A stretch of DNA of 64,000 nucleotides from Pseudomonas sp. (GTDB lineage Bacteria; Pseudomonadota; Gammaproteobacteria; Pseudomonadales; Pseudomonadaceae). Positions 16,783 to 25,142 of the stretch are shown here, in pieces; the stretch's first letter is position 1; the number at the start of each line of letters is the position of its first letter. Where the stretch lies: NCBI GenBank assembly GCA_030656145.1, contig JAUSOF010000093.1:1-64000 (forward strand). Direction: 5' to 3'. The position numbers were made by a program, and so were the translations under genes. Below the pieces are notes generated by a model. It saw only the letters and a program-made list of their open reading frames with translations. It did not search any database and was not told the origin of the DNA.

Positions 16783-17238
16783 TTAACGGCTGGCCTGCGC
16801 CGCTTCCAGTTGCTTCTTGTGGGTCGCGGCGGCAGTCATGTCGTAGATCACCACGCAGATATGCTCCACATCACCCTTGGCCCCGGCCAGCGGCAGCAGG
16901 GTGACGTTCTGATACATAAAGTCTTCCTGGCCGGTGATCGGTTGGTAGTTCTTGAAGTGCATCAGGTAGGGGTGCTGCTCCCATAAGCTGAACGCGCGGG
17001 TGCCGAGCTGCACCACGGTATCGACCTTGCGCCGTAGCCAGGTTTCGTTAATCTCCGGGAACAGGCTGAACAGGGTTTTACCGTGCACCTCGTCCGGGCC
17101 CATGCCCGAATGGTTCTCCATAAAGCTGTTCCATACTTCCACCTGGTACTGGCGGTCGAGGACGATGACCCCGACATCGATGCACTGCACGATATCGAGC
17201 AGCCAGTGCACCTCTTGAATATCTATCTGTGCGGGCAT
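16783..17238 (-). CDS. Single-domain PAS protein
   Basis: A 151-residue protein made of one PAS domain. GVIVLDRQYQVEVWNSFMENHSG (shown here only as the region about residues 20-42) is a typical PAS start and TLLPLAGAKGDVEHICVVIYDMT-type strands end it; a short helical tail follows. No kinase, GGDEF or HTH part is present. The ATG at 17238 follows AGGCGG and lies 11 bases after the stop of the receiver-CheC gene, so the two form one operon. The likely role is sensory input or ligand/redox sensing for that partner, by inference from context. A longer reading upstream overlaps the partner gene and is rejected. Confidence 0.82.
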   Translation of the reverse strand: MPAQIDIQEVHWLLDIVQCIDVGVIVLDRQYQVEVWNSFMENHSGMGPDEVHGKTLFSLFPEINETWLRRKVDTVVQLGTRAFSLWEQHPYLMHFKNYQPITGQEDFMYQNVTLLPLAGAKGDVEHICVVIYDMTAAATHKKQLEAAQASR

Positions 17239-17249
17239 GGACGTACCGC

Positions 17250-18251
17250 CTAGTTCATCAGGTAGTTGATCTTGTTGGTCAGGCGCTTGATCGAGTCTTC
17301 GGTAAACAGCAGCAGCAGGTCGAAGTGGATGTTGTGCGCCTCCAGGCTGTAGCTGATTTCCACCGCCAGGGTCTTTTTCCAGCGGCGCTGATTGAGGTGA
17401 ATCAGTCGCTCGATGGAAGAATGCTGGCCGAGCAATTGCGGATGGCCCTGGGAGAAGCGCACGTCGATCTGCTCGGCAATCCCGGCCAGGCACGCGCCGA
17501 TCAGGATGCTGGCCAGATCCAGAAGCATTTCCGAGGTTTCCAGGTCATCCTTTGGCTGCCAGTTGAGCAGGCGCGCCATATCGGCGACTTCCGAGTCATG
17601 GAACAGCAGCAGCGACTCGCCGGCGATGCCATCGCCAATAAAACCCTGGCACACCGCGCTCAGGCGCTCGCCGCGCATGGCATCGGTCAGGGTCATATGC
17701 AGCTCGCTGACCTCGAAGATATTCACCTGCGGCACCGGCAACTGCACAAAGACCCCGAGCGCCTTGGCCAGCAATGCGGCGGCGCGGCCCATGGCGACGT
17801 TGGTGACCTCGCGCAGGGCATCGCGGAAATTTACTTTCAGATCATCGAGCACCGCCGCCTGGGCGATGGCGCCAGGCGTGGCTTTGGGGTCGAACAGGCC
17901 GAGCTCGAGCAGGGTGGCGCGCAGTATTTCGGGGTCGGCAGGCTTCTTGATAAAGGCCAGCGCGCCGAGTTCCTTGACCCGCCTTACGGCCTCTTCCTGC
18001 ACATCACCGGAAACCACCACCACCTTGCAGGCCAGGCCTTCGGCGCGTAGCGCAGCGAGGGTTTCGTAGCCATCCATCACTGGCATGGTCAGGTCCAGCA
18101 GCATTACCTGGCCCAGCCCTTGGCGTAGCGCAGTCAGCGCTTCCTGGCCATTGGTGGCCTGGCTGATGGTCACTGGCCATTCGGGCGGCAGGGCGCGAAT
18201 CAACTGCTTGCGCGCCATGTTCGAGTCGTCGCAGACCACTAGAGGGATCAC
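17250..18251 (-). CDS. Response regulator with C-terminal CheC/CheX-like domain
   Basis: A 333-residue protein. The N-terminal receiver (1-118) has the acidic pair DD (8-9), the phosphoacceptor Asp53 in LLDLTMPVMD and Lys103 in FIKKPAD. From about 135 it resembles CheC-type phosphatases: Glu148 and Asn151 in LREVTNVAMG form the ExxN motif, with a Pro about 21 residues later. The second expected ExxN is replaced by DLASILIGACL, so at most one active site remains. It may dephosphorylate a partner receiver or itself. No che gene lies nearby; the partner is the single PAS protein 11 bases downstream. Confidence 0.84.
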   Translation of the reverse strand: MIPLVVCDDSNMARKQLIRALPPEWPVTISQATNGQEALTALRQGLGQVMLLDLTMPVMDGYETLAALRAEGLACKVVVVSGDVQEEAVRRVKELGALAFIKKPADPEILRATLLELGLFDPKATPGAIAQAAVLDDLKVNFRDALREVTNVAMGRAAALLAKALGVFVQLPVPQVNIFEVSELHMTLTDAMRGERLSAVCQGFIGDGIAGESLLLFHDSEVADMARLLNWQPKDDLETSEMLLDLASILIGACLAGIAEQIDVRFSQGHPQLLGQHSSIERLIHLNQRRWKKTLAVEISYSLEAHNIHFDLLLLFTEDSIKRLTNKINYLMN

Positions 18252-18337
18252 GGCTGGAGGTTACCTGTGCGCGTTGAAGAGCACCGCTCTGGGGCGGTTT
18301 CCCTCAAGCATAGTCGCTTGAGATTGTGCGCGGCGGC

Positions 18338-19582
18338 TTATTCGGCGCGGTACTTGAGCCATTCAAGCATGCCCTGGGCGGCGCGGCGGCCGCTGGCAAA
18401 GCAGGCGGTCAGCAGATAACCGCCGGTGGGCGCTTCCCAGTCGAGCATTTCTCCGGCGCAGAAGGTGCCCGGCAGGGCCTTGAGCATCAGCTGGCCGTTC
18501 AGTTGCTCGAAGGGCACGCCGCCGGCCGTACTGATGGCTTCATCCAGCGGCCGTGGGCGAATCAGGGTGATCGGCAGGGATTTGATCGCGCTGGCCAGCA
18601 GCGCCGGATCATTAAAGGCAGCAGCGCTGGCCAGCTCGCGCAGCAAGGCGGCTTTGACCCCGTCGATCCCAGCCTGGCGATGCAGGTGCTTGGCCATGGA
18701 CTGCGAGCCGCGCGGTTTGCTCAGGGCCGTCTGCAACTTAGCCAGCGACGTTTGCGGCAGCAGATCGAGGTGTACGGTAGCGCTGCCGTGCTGGTTGATC
18801 GTTTCGCGAATAGCCGCCGACAAGGCATACACCAGGCTGCCTTCGATACCACTGGCAGTCAGCACAAACTCGCCCAGGCGCGGTGCTGCAGCGGCCAGGT
18901 TAAGGCTGACGTTCTTTAGCGGTGCGCCGGCAAACTTGTCCCGCAGAAACGGGCTCCAGGCGCTGACATCGAAGCCACAGTTGCTCGCCTGCAAGGGCGC
19001 GACCTGCACGCCGCGTGCTTGCAGTAGGCTAACCCAGGCGCCATCCGAACCCAGCCGCGCCCAGCTGCCGCCGCCCAGGGCCAGCAGGGTGGCGTCGGCA
19101 TTCACTGTGCGTTCGCCGGTGGGCGAGGCGATACGCAGCGCGCCGTGGTTATCCCAGCCCAGCCAGCGATGCCGGGTGTGTATTTGCACGCCCAGCTCGC
19201 GCAGGCGCTTGAGCCAGGCGCGCAGCAGCGGTGCGGCTTTCATATCGGTGGGGAATACCCGGCCCGAGGTGCCGACAAAGGTGTCGATGCCCAGGTCATG
19301 AATCCAGGTACGCAGGGCGTCGGCATCGAAATCCTGCAGCAGGCCGGCTACTTCCGCCTGACGCTGGCCGTAGCGGGCGACAAAGGCCGGCTTGGCCTCG
19401 GAATGGGTGATATTCATGCCGCCCACCCCGGCCAAAAGGAACTTGCGCCCCACCGACGGCATGCCGTCGTAAAGATCGACCTGCACGCCGCCCTGGGCCA
19501 GTACTTCAGCCGCCATCAGCCCGGCAGGGCCGCCGCCGATAATGGCAACGCGAGGGGCGGGTGGTTGGCGGTTGTCGGTCAT
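18338..19582 (-). CDS. HI0933/YhiN-family FAD-dependent oxidoreductase
   Basis: A 414-residue flavoprotein. The dinucleotide-binding motif IIGGGPAGLMAAEVLA lies at about 14-29. The GRKFLLAGVGGMNITHSE segment, GGGSWARLGSDG and the C-terminal FCAGEMLDWEAPTGGYLLT are characteristic of the HI0933-like (BaiN) family. The biological substrate is not known for most members; the family name BaiN comes from a bile-acid dehydrogenation claim that does not apply here. It is convergent with nothing and has its own promoter region, divergent from the aminotransferase. Confidence 0.88.
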   Translation of the reverse strand: MTDNRQPPAPRVAIIGGGPAGLMAAEVLAQGGVQVDLYDGMPSVGRKFLLAGVGGMNITHSEAKPAFVARYGQRQAEVAGLLQDFDADALRTWIHDLGIDTFVGTSGRVFPTDMKAAPLLRAWLKRLRELGVQIHTRHRWLGWDNHGALRIASPTGERTVNADATLLALGGGSWARLGSDGAWVSLLQARGVQVAPLQASNCGFDVSAWSPFLRDKFAGAPLKNVSLNLAAAAPRLGEFVLTASGIEGSLVYALSAAIRETINQHGSATVHLDLLPQTSLAKLQTALSKPRGSQSMAKHLHRQAGIDGVKAALLRELASAAAFNDPALLASAIKSLPITLIRPRPLDEAISTAGGVPFEQLNGQLMLKALPGTFCAGEMLDWEAPTGGYLLTACFASGRRAAQGMLEWLKYRAE

Positions 19583-19695
19583 GGCGATATCGGGTGGGGA
19601 TTAATGGTGTGCATTCTAACCGAGGCCGCCGCGACCTTGTCATTTGCCCCGGCTTCGGGCAGGGTCGCGGGGTGAATTTCTGCCTGGAGCCCCTT

Positions 19696-20829
19696 ATGTC
19701 TGACCTCTATCCCAGCATCGACCCCGACGGCCTGATCGAATACTCGGTGGTCTACACCGACCGCTCCCTCAACCACATGTCGCAGTCGTTTCAGGGCGTG
19801 ATGAAGGATATTTCCAGCACCCTGAAACAGGTCTACAACGCCCATGCCATGGCCATCGTGCCCGGTAGCGGTACCTATGGCATGGAAGCGGTGGCGCGTC
19901 AGCTGGCCACCGGGCAGAAGTGCCTGGTGCTGCGCAATGGCTGGTTCAGTTACCGCTGGACGCAGATTTTCGAGATGGGCCAGATCCCCTCTGAATCGAT
20001 TGTGCTCAAGGCTCGCCCGGTAGCTGAGGGTAGCCAGGCGGCGTTTTCCCCGCCGCGGCTGGTCGATGTGCTGGCCGTTATCGCCGCGGAAAAGCCCCAG
20101 GTGGTGTTCGCCCCGCATGTGGAAACATCGTCCGGGATGATCCTGCCGGACGGCTACCTGCGCGCCGTGGCGGATGCCGTGCATGCGGTGGGCGGCCTGC
20201 TTGTGCTCGATTGCATCGCCTCGGGCACCCTTTGGGTGGATATGCAGGCCTGCGGCATCGACGTCCTTATCAGCGCCCCACAGAAAGGCTGGAGTGCCTC
20301 GCCGTGTTGCGCCCTGGTTATGTTGAGCGAAGCCGCCCAGGCCCGCGTTGAAGCCACTCAGAGCACCAGCTTTGCCTGCGACCTGAAGAAGTGGCTGCAG
20401 ATCATGCACGCCTATGAGCAGGGCGGCCACGCTTACCACGCCACCATGCCCAGCGATGCCCTGGCGCGTTTCCGCGATGCCATGCGCGAGGCCGAAGCCA
20501 TCGGTTTTGCCACCGTGCGCAACCAGCAGCAGGAGCTCGGCGAACGTGTGCGCGCCTTGCTCGCCAGCAAAGGCTTTAAAAGCGTCGCCGCTGAAGGCTT
20601 CGAAGCCCCAGGTGTGGTGGTCTGCTACACCACCGACGCCAGCATCAAAAACGGCAGCAAATTCGCCGCCCAAGGCCTGCAGATAGCCGCTGGCGTGCCG
20701 TTGCAGTGTGATGAGCCGGCGGATTTCCAGACCTTCCGCCTGGGCCTGTTCGGGTTGGACAAGCTGGGCAATATCGAACGCACCGTAGCGACCCTGGGGC
20801 AGGCGTTGGATAAGGTGTTGGCGGGGTAA
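19696..20829 (+). CDS. Class V aminotransferase (alanine-glyoxylate / serine-pyruvate type)
   Basis: A 377-residue PLP enzyme. The cofactor region is VPGSGTYGMEA (about 54-64), the Asp that contacts the pyridine ring is in LLVLDCIASGTLWVD, and the Schiff-base lysine is in LISAPQKGWSASP (about 197-198). This layout fits the small-molecule class V group including alanine-glyoxylate and 2-aminoethylphosphonate aminotransferases. The substrate is not determined by the sequence alone. The ATG at 19696 follows TGGAG and gives MSDLYPSIDPDG. It appears monocistronic. In several Pseudomonas a homologue is annotated simply as aminotransferase. Confidence 0.85.
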   Translation: MSDLYPSIDPDGLIEYSVVYTDRSLNHMSQSFQGVMKDISSTLKQVYNAHAMAIVPGSGTYGMEAVARQLATGQKCLVLRNGWFSYRWTQIFEMGQIPSESIVLKARPVAEGSQAAFSPPRLVDVLAVIAAEKPQVVFAPHVETSSGMILPDGYLRAVADAVHAVGGLLVLDCIASGTLWVDMQACGIDVLISAPQKGWSASPCCALVMLSEAAQARVEATQSTSFACDLKKWLQIMHAYEQGGHAYHATMPSDALARFRDAMREAEAIGFATVRNQQQELGERVRALLASKGFKSVAAEGFEAPGVVVCYTTDASIKNGSKFAAQGLQIAAGVPLQCDEPADFQTFRLGLFGLDKLGNIERTVATLGQALDKVLAG

Positions 20830-20845
20830 CCGGTGCCTAACTTTT

Positions 20846-21784
20846 CTATACGGTGGGTTTCGGCTCGTTATTTGTGTCACTGATGCCCGCTTTGGGATAG
20901 CGCTGAGATAGTGCATTCAAGAGCTCGCGCAGGAGTGCTTGGTAGGCATGAAATAGCTTTATTCCCTTTAAATACTCCTGCCAGCAGGCATCGTGAGCTT
21001 GATTGAAAGTCAATGGAGCCGTCCCGCCGAAACCGTAACACACGACCTTTTTTGTCGGGTGGTCAACGAGTAGGGCTGTTCCGTTGGGTTGTTCAATTAG
21101 CTCGCTCCACGGCTCAATGGAGCGCTTTACGAAGCTGGTTTCACCTTGTTCAAACCGGGGAGCAATTCCGTGGTTGGCCAGATCTCGAAAGTTGTAGCTT
21201 GTTCTGCTGAAGGCTTTGTCATCTAAACAAGTAAGCGCCTGTTGAAAAGAAGCGAAGCATCTGTAATGAGCGCCTATGCGCTTGAGTTGTTCTATGCGTT
21301 TTTTGCGGTTTAGGTGGCCAGATTGATCCTGATCCAATCGATCCTTGTAGTTTTCTTGAAGCGCTAAATTTGCTTGGTGTATGGCGTTGGTTGCGATTGA
21401 GCCAAAGCGCTCGCGCGTGGCACTTGGCTGCAGCATGCAGTAGAAGGCCAGCTGCTCGACATACTGCCGGCGCACATACCATTCCTCACTTCCATGGAAC
21501 TGCTTGAGCACATCAATCCAGATGGACCAGTCGACCAAGTAACCGTACCAGGCGTGGAGTTGATTGATGGACTCTTTCAGCTCGCTAGCTATGGCTAGCG
21601 ACATAAACGCGGGGCCCCAGTAGGCCTCCTGAATTTCCTTTGAAAGGTCGTATGGCAATGGATATTCGATAGGGTCAATGAAGACTTCAAGCCTATCCAT
21701 AAATAACGTATGGGCTGACTCATAAAGCTCACGTTGAGCTTTGCGAGCCTCGCGGCATGGTATGTCGTCGGTTTTTAATGGCAT
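20846..21784 (-). CDS. Hypothetical low-GC protein with a HEPN-like R-X4-H motif
   Basis: A 312-residue soluble, mainly alpha-helical protein that I do not recognise. Its DNA is clearly poorer in GC than its neighbours (roughly 48 percent by eye against above 60), pointing to horizontal transfer. YNFRDLANHGIA (residues 198-209) contains R-D-L-A-N-H, which fits the R-(polar)-X3-H catalytic motif of HEPN ribonucleases, and the size is compatible with a Cthe_2314-like HEPN protein. This is motif-level evidence only. The ATG at 21784 is chosen over an upstream TTG at 21868 because the longer N-terminus is unlike a domain. It has no partner toxin or antitoxin gene alongside. Confidence 0.7.
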   Translation of the reverse strand: MPLKTDDIPCREARKAQRELYESAHTLFMDRLEVFIDPIEYPLPYDLSKEIQEAYWGPAFMSLAIASELKESINQLHAWYGYLVDWSIWIDVLKQFHGSEEWYVRRQYVEQLAFYCMLQPSATRERFGSIATNAIHQANLALQENYKDRLDQDQSGHLNRKKRIEQLKRIGAHYRCFASFQQALTCLDDKAFSRTSYNFRDLANHGIAPRFEQGETSFVKRSIEPWSELIEQPNGTALLVDHPTKKVVCYGFGGTAPLTFNQAHDACWQEYLKGIKLFHAYQALLRELLNALSQRYPKAGISDTNNEPKPTV

Positions 21785-21939
21785 CACTATCACCGTGATT
21801 ACAAAGCCAATATGAATGCTATTTAAACGCGGTCCAGGGCAAAACGTAGTTTGGGTTGAGCAAAACAATATCCATCAGTAATGCCCTGTTAATCCATTTC
21901 CCAGCTCACCTGCTTCTATAACCCATCGGCATTAACTGC

Positions 21940-21975
21940 CGATAGGTATCGCTGCGCCCAACACCATCCTTCGGT
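21940..21975. repeat. Decayed palindromic repeat (GTAGGATGGGTTGAGC family)
   Basis: ATAGGTATCGCTGCGCCCAA then CACCATCCTTCGG resembles the right half of the repeat at 13328-13397 with several changes. It abuts the stop of the methyltransferase gene. Confidence 0.55.
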
Positions 21976-22800
21976 TTAGCCGACCTTTACCGCCTGTAGC
22001 GTATAGCTCAGTGGTAGTCGTTCCGGCTGGCTATTCAGCCGCCACTCACCATTCTCACCCAGAGTCATCTGGCCCGGCAGGGCGTCCCAGGGCAGGCTGG
22101 TGTGTTCTTCCAGGGCCGTCAGGTTCATGCCGTGGCGTAGCAGCGCGGTGATGATTTCGCCCAGGCCGTGGTTCCATTCGTGGGTAGTGGTGGCAGTCAG
22201 TTTGCTGTCGCTGACCACATAGCTGTACTCGTCATTCCAGACCTGTGGCTCGCTATGTTCAAAGTAGGAATGGATCATCTGCAGAGCATCCTGGCGGTCC
22301 TGATCGAGCGTCATCAGTACGGGATGCATCTCGCGCAGAAACAGGCGGCCGCCGGGCTTGAGCAGGGCGGCGACATTGCGCGCCCAGTCATCGATATGCG
22401 GTAGCCAGTTCAGCGCGCCGATGCCGGTGTAAACCAGATCGAATGATTGCTCGCCGAGCACCTTGGCGGCGTCGTAGACCGAGGCTTCGACAAATTCGAT
22501 CTGCTCACCGCAGGCATTTGCCAGCTTACGGGCCTGTTCCAGGGAGGCGGATGAGAAGTCCAACCCGCTTATCTGCGCGCCGAGGCGGGCCAGCGACAGG
22601 GTGTCGGTGCCGATATGGCACTGCAGGTGCATCGCGCGCAGGCCGCGCATATCGCCAAGGCGCGGCAGATCAAAGCGAACCACCTCGGATAAGTGCGTGG
22701 GTGAAGCGATAAACAGCTGAGTTTGGTAATCGGGCGACGCCGCATGCAAGGCGGCGCGCTCGTTCCAGTTGGCTTTGTTCAGGGCAAACGAGTCATCCAT
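21976..22800 (-). CDS. Class I SAM-dependent methyltransferase
   Basis: A 274-residue Rossmann-fold methyltransferase (Methyltransf_25/UbiE-like). Motif I is MHLQCHIGTDTLSLARLG, with the first glycine replaced by Cys-His-Ile as in a known subgroup; motif II acidic Asp is in ISGLDFSSASLEQARKLA; post-motif YTGIGALNWLPHI and LLKPGGRLFLREMHP complete the core. The acceptor substrate is not predictable. It starts 13 bases after the beta-lactamase stop and may be co-transcribed with it. The ATG at 22800 has a weak GGAAT upstream. Confidence 0.85.
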   Translation of the reverse strand: MDDSFALNKANWNERAALHAASPDYQTQLFIASPTHLSEVVRFDLPRLGDMRGLRAMHLQCHIGTDTLSLARLGAQISGLDFSSASLEQARKLANACGEQIEFVEASVYDAAKVLGEQSFDLVYTGIGALNWLPHIDDWARNVAALLKPGGRLFLREMHPVLMTLDQDRQDALQMIHSYFEHSEPQVWNDEYSYVVSDSKLTATTTHEWNHGLGEIITALLRHGMNLTALEEHTSLPWDALPGQMTLGENGEWRLNSQPERLPLSYTLQAVKVG

Positions 22801-22813
22801 GACGGGATTCCAT

Positions 22814-23980
22814 TCAGTGTGTGGGGGATGGCTTATCCAGCGCGCTCAGTATGGCGTGGGCGGCCTTGATTCGGGCAGCGTTGGGGTAGTTCTTGTTGGC
22901 CAGCATGACCAGGCCGAGGTTTTGACTGGGGACAAATACGGCGTAGGCGCCAAAGCCGCCGGTGGAGCCGGTTTTGTTGAACAGGCTGTCGCCCGGCTCC
23001 AACTCCGCTGGCAGCAGGCGCGTGGCGGGTTGTGCTTCCAGAACCATGGCCGGGGAGTTGCCGGCCTGCAGGCGCTCCAGGCTGATCGGGTAGGGGTAGC
23101 GCTCCCAGCCGAGGCCTTGGGTCATTTCGCCGACGCGGTAATAGCCGGTGTGGGTTATGGCGATGGCGCGTTGCAGGTCCTTGGTGAGACTGGCCGGATC
23201 AAGGTTGGCCTGGACAAAACGCAGCATGTCCTTGGCGTTGGTTTTCACCCCGTAGGCTTCGGCGTCGAGCATCCCCGGTGAGACGCGCAGCGGCTGGTTG
23301 TCCTTGCTGTAGCCGTAGGCATAGCGCGGCATCTGCGCCGCCGGCACCTGGATATAGCTGTGCGACATGCCAAGTGCGGGGAACAGCGTGCCCTCCATCA
23401 GTGTGGGGAAGGGTTGGCCCATGCTGCGTGCGGTGAGATAGCCGAGCAGGCCGATGCTGGGGTTGGAGTAGCGTCTGTGGCTGCCAGCCACGTATTCAGG
23501 CTGCCACTGGCGGTAATAGGCAAGCATGCTGGCTGGGTCGGTCACGCTGTCGGGAAACTGCAGCGGCAACCCGCCGGCGGTGTAGGTGCCGAGGTCGAGC
23601 AGGCTGGCGTGTTCCAGCTTGCTGCCTTGCAGCGCGGGCCAGTGCTGGCCGGCGCTGTCGCCGAGGCTCAGTTTGCCGGTGTTTTGCGCCAGGGCGGCGA
23701 GGGTGGCGGTGAGCGGTTTGCTCAGCGAGCCGATTTCAAACAGGGTATCGCTGGTCACGGGCTGCTGGTCGTCCAGCCGCGCCACGCCATAGTTGAAGTA
23801 GTGCGCCTGACCGTTGTGGCTGATCGCCACGGCCATGCCGGCAATATCGTGTTCCGCCATCACCGGGCGAATGGTTGCGTCCACCAGCGACTGCAGCGTG
23901 TCGGTTGCTGGCGCGGCAGTGGCGCTGCCGAATGTGAGTGCGGCGAGCAGGGCCGACAGGGTGCTGAGTTTTGCGTACAT
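22814..23980 (-). CDS. Class C (AmpC-type) beta-lactamase
   Basis: A 388-residue periplasmic serine beta-lactamase predicted to hydrolyse cephalosporins. A signal peptide (1-23, ending SATAAP) precedes Ser85-Leu-Ser-Lys88 (SxxK), Tyr171-Ser-Asn173 (YxN) and Lys336-Thr-Gly338 (KTG in NKTGSTGGFG), all at normal class C spacing. The start is the ATG at 23980, since the extra upstream residues are not signal-like. No divergent ampR gene is present, so induction by the usual LysR regulator is not supported locally. It sits between an HDAC-like hydrolase and a methyltransferase. Confidence 0.92.
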   Translation of the reverse strand: MYAKLSTLSALLAALTFGSATAAPATDTLQSLVDATIRPVMAEHDIAGMAVAISHNGQAHYFNYGVARLDDQQPVTSDTLFEIGSLSKPLTATLAALAQNTGKLSLGDSAGQHWPALQGSKLEHASLLDLGTYTAGGLPLQFPDSVTDPASMLAYYRQWQPEYVAGSHRRYSNPSIGLLGYLTARSMGQPFPTLMEGTLFPALGMSHSYIQVPAAQMPRYAYGYSKDNQPLRVSPGMLDAEAYGVKTNAKDMLRFVQANLDPASLTKDLQRAIAITHTGYYRVGEMTQGLGWERYPYPISLERLQAGNSPAMVLEAQPATRLLPAELEPGDSLFNKTGSTGGFGAYAVFVPSQNLGLVMLANKNYPNAARIKAAHAILSALDKPSPTH

Positions 23981-24037
23981 GCTGTGCGAGATTCCTTGGT
24001 TGTGGTGATGCGCGATGTGACAGCGCATGTGGTGCTT

Positions 24038-24958
24038 TTATCCCAGCCTGCGTGCCTGCCAGATTTTGGCGGCGCTGTGATGCAGAATGCCGTGGCGCTG
24101 GGCCAGGGCCAGGCGGTCCTTGTCGTAGCCGCCGCCGATCAGTCCGACCACGGGGATGTCGCGGCTCAGGCAGTGGTTGAGCACGGCTTCGTCACGGGCA
24201 GCGATGCCGGCATCAGTCAAGTTGAGGTAGCCGAGGGCATCGTGCTGGTGCACATCGACGCCAGCGTCATACAGCACGATATCCGGCTGATACAGCGGCA
24301 GCAGGTAGTTGAGGGTGTCGTTGACCACCTTGAGGTAGTCGTCATCGCCCATACCGTTGGGCAGGGGAATATCCCAGTCGCTGGCGGCCTTGCGTGCCGG
24401 GTAATTCTTTTCGCAGTGCAGCGACACGGTGATCGCCTCCGGGGTGTTTTCCAGCAGGCGCGCGGTGCCGTCGCCCTGGTGCACGTCGCAGTCGAAGATC
24501 AGCACGCATTGCGCTTTACCGCTGGCCAGCAGGTACTGACTGATCACCGCCAGGTCATTGAAGATGCAGAAGCCGGCCGGATGGTCGTAATGCGCATGGT
24601 GGGTGCCGCCAGCCAGGTGGCAAGCCAGGCCATGCTGCAGGGCTTGTTCGGCGGCCAGCAGCGAGCCGCCCACGGCGCGAATAGTGCGCTGCGCGAGAGC
24701 GGCGCTCCAGGGCAGGCCGAGGCGGCGTTGCTCTTCGTGTGTCAGTTCGCCGCTGGCAAAGCGCTGGATATAGGCCGGGCAGTGGGCCAGGGCGAGCACG
24801 TCCGTTGGGCACAGGTCGGGGCGCAGCAGCTCGGCGTCGGTGCTCAGGCCGCTGTCGACGAGGTGATCGCGTAACAGGCGGAACTTCTCCATAGGGAAGC
24901 GGTGGCCGGCTGGGAAGGGCGGGCTGTAATCGTCGTGATAGACCAGCGGCAGGCGCAT
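24038..24958 (-). CDS. Histone deacetylase family hydrolase
   Basis: A 306-residue zinc amidohydrolase of the arginase/deacetylase fold. The active-site features are GGTHHAHYDHPAGFCIFND (His-His charge relay), FDCDVHQGDGT (zinc Asp and His), DAGVDVHQHD (second zinc Asp) and the late IGGGYDKD. Bacterial members act on acetylated small molecules such as polyamines, or on protein lysines; the substrate here is not evident. The ATG at 24958 gives the usual N-terminus MRLPLVYHDDYSPPFP. It is divergent from tesB, and followed on its own strand by the beta-lactamase after 57 bases. Confidence 0.9.
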   Translation of the reverse strand: MRLPLVYHDDYSPPFPAGHRFPMEKFRLLRDHLVDSGLSTDAELLRPDLCPTDVLALAHCPAYIQRFASGELTHEEQRRLGLPWSAALAQRTIRAVGGSLLAAEQALQHGLACHLAGGTHHAHYDHPAGFCIFNDLAVISQYLLASGKAQCVLIFDCDVHQGDGTARLLENTPEAITVSLHCEKNYPARKAASDWDIPLPNGMGDDDYLKVVNDTLNYLLPLYQPDIVLYDAGVDVHQHDALGYLNLTDAGIAARDEAVLNHCLSRDIPVVGLIGGGYDKDRLALAQRHGILHHSAAKIWQARRLG

Positions 24959-25142
24959 GGGAGCGTGCTCGAGCGAAGATGTGGCGAGTATGGCGGCATG
25001 GGTGCGCAAGCCTCAAGTCTGGCTCCCGATTGGCCAGAATGCTGCCATTATTGTCCGCATCCATCTTTCAGTCGGGCCGACAAGTGTTGGCAAAGTCTTT
25101 ACCATCTCGCCCCCAGTCAGGTGCGTTTACAGGAGAGCATGC

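Noticed and set aside
17239..17493. An 85-residue N-terminal extension of the PAS protein
   Set aside because: It overlaps the receiver-CheC gene in another frame and is low-complexity; the ATG at 17238 has a ribosome site.
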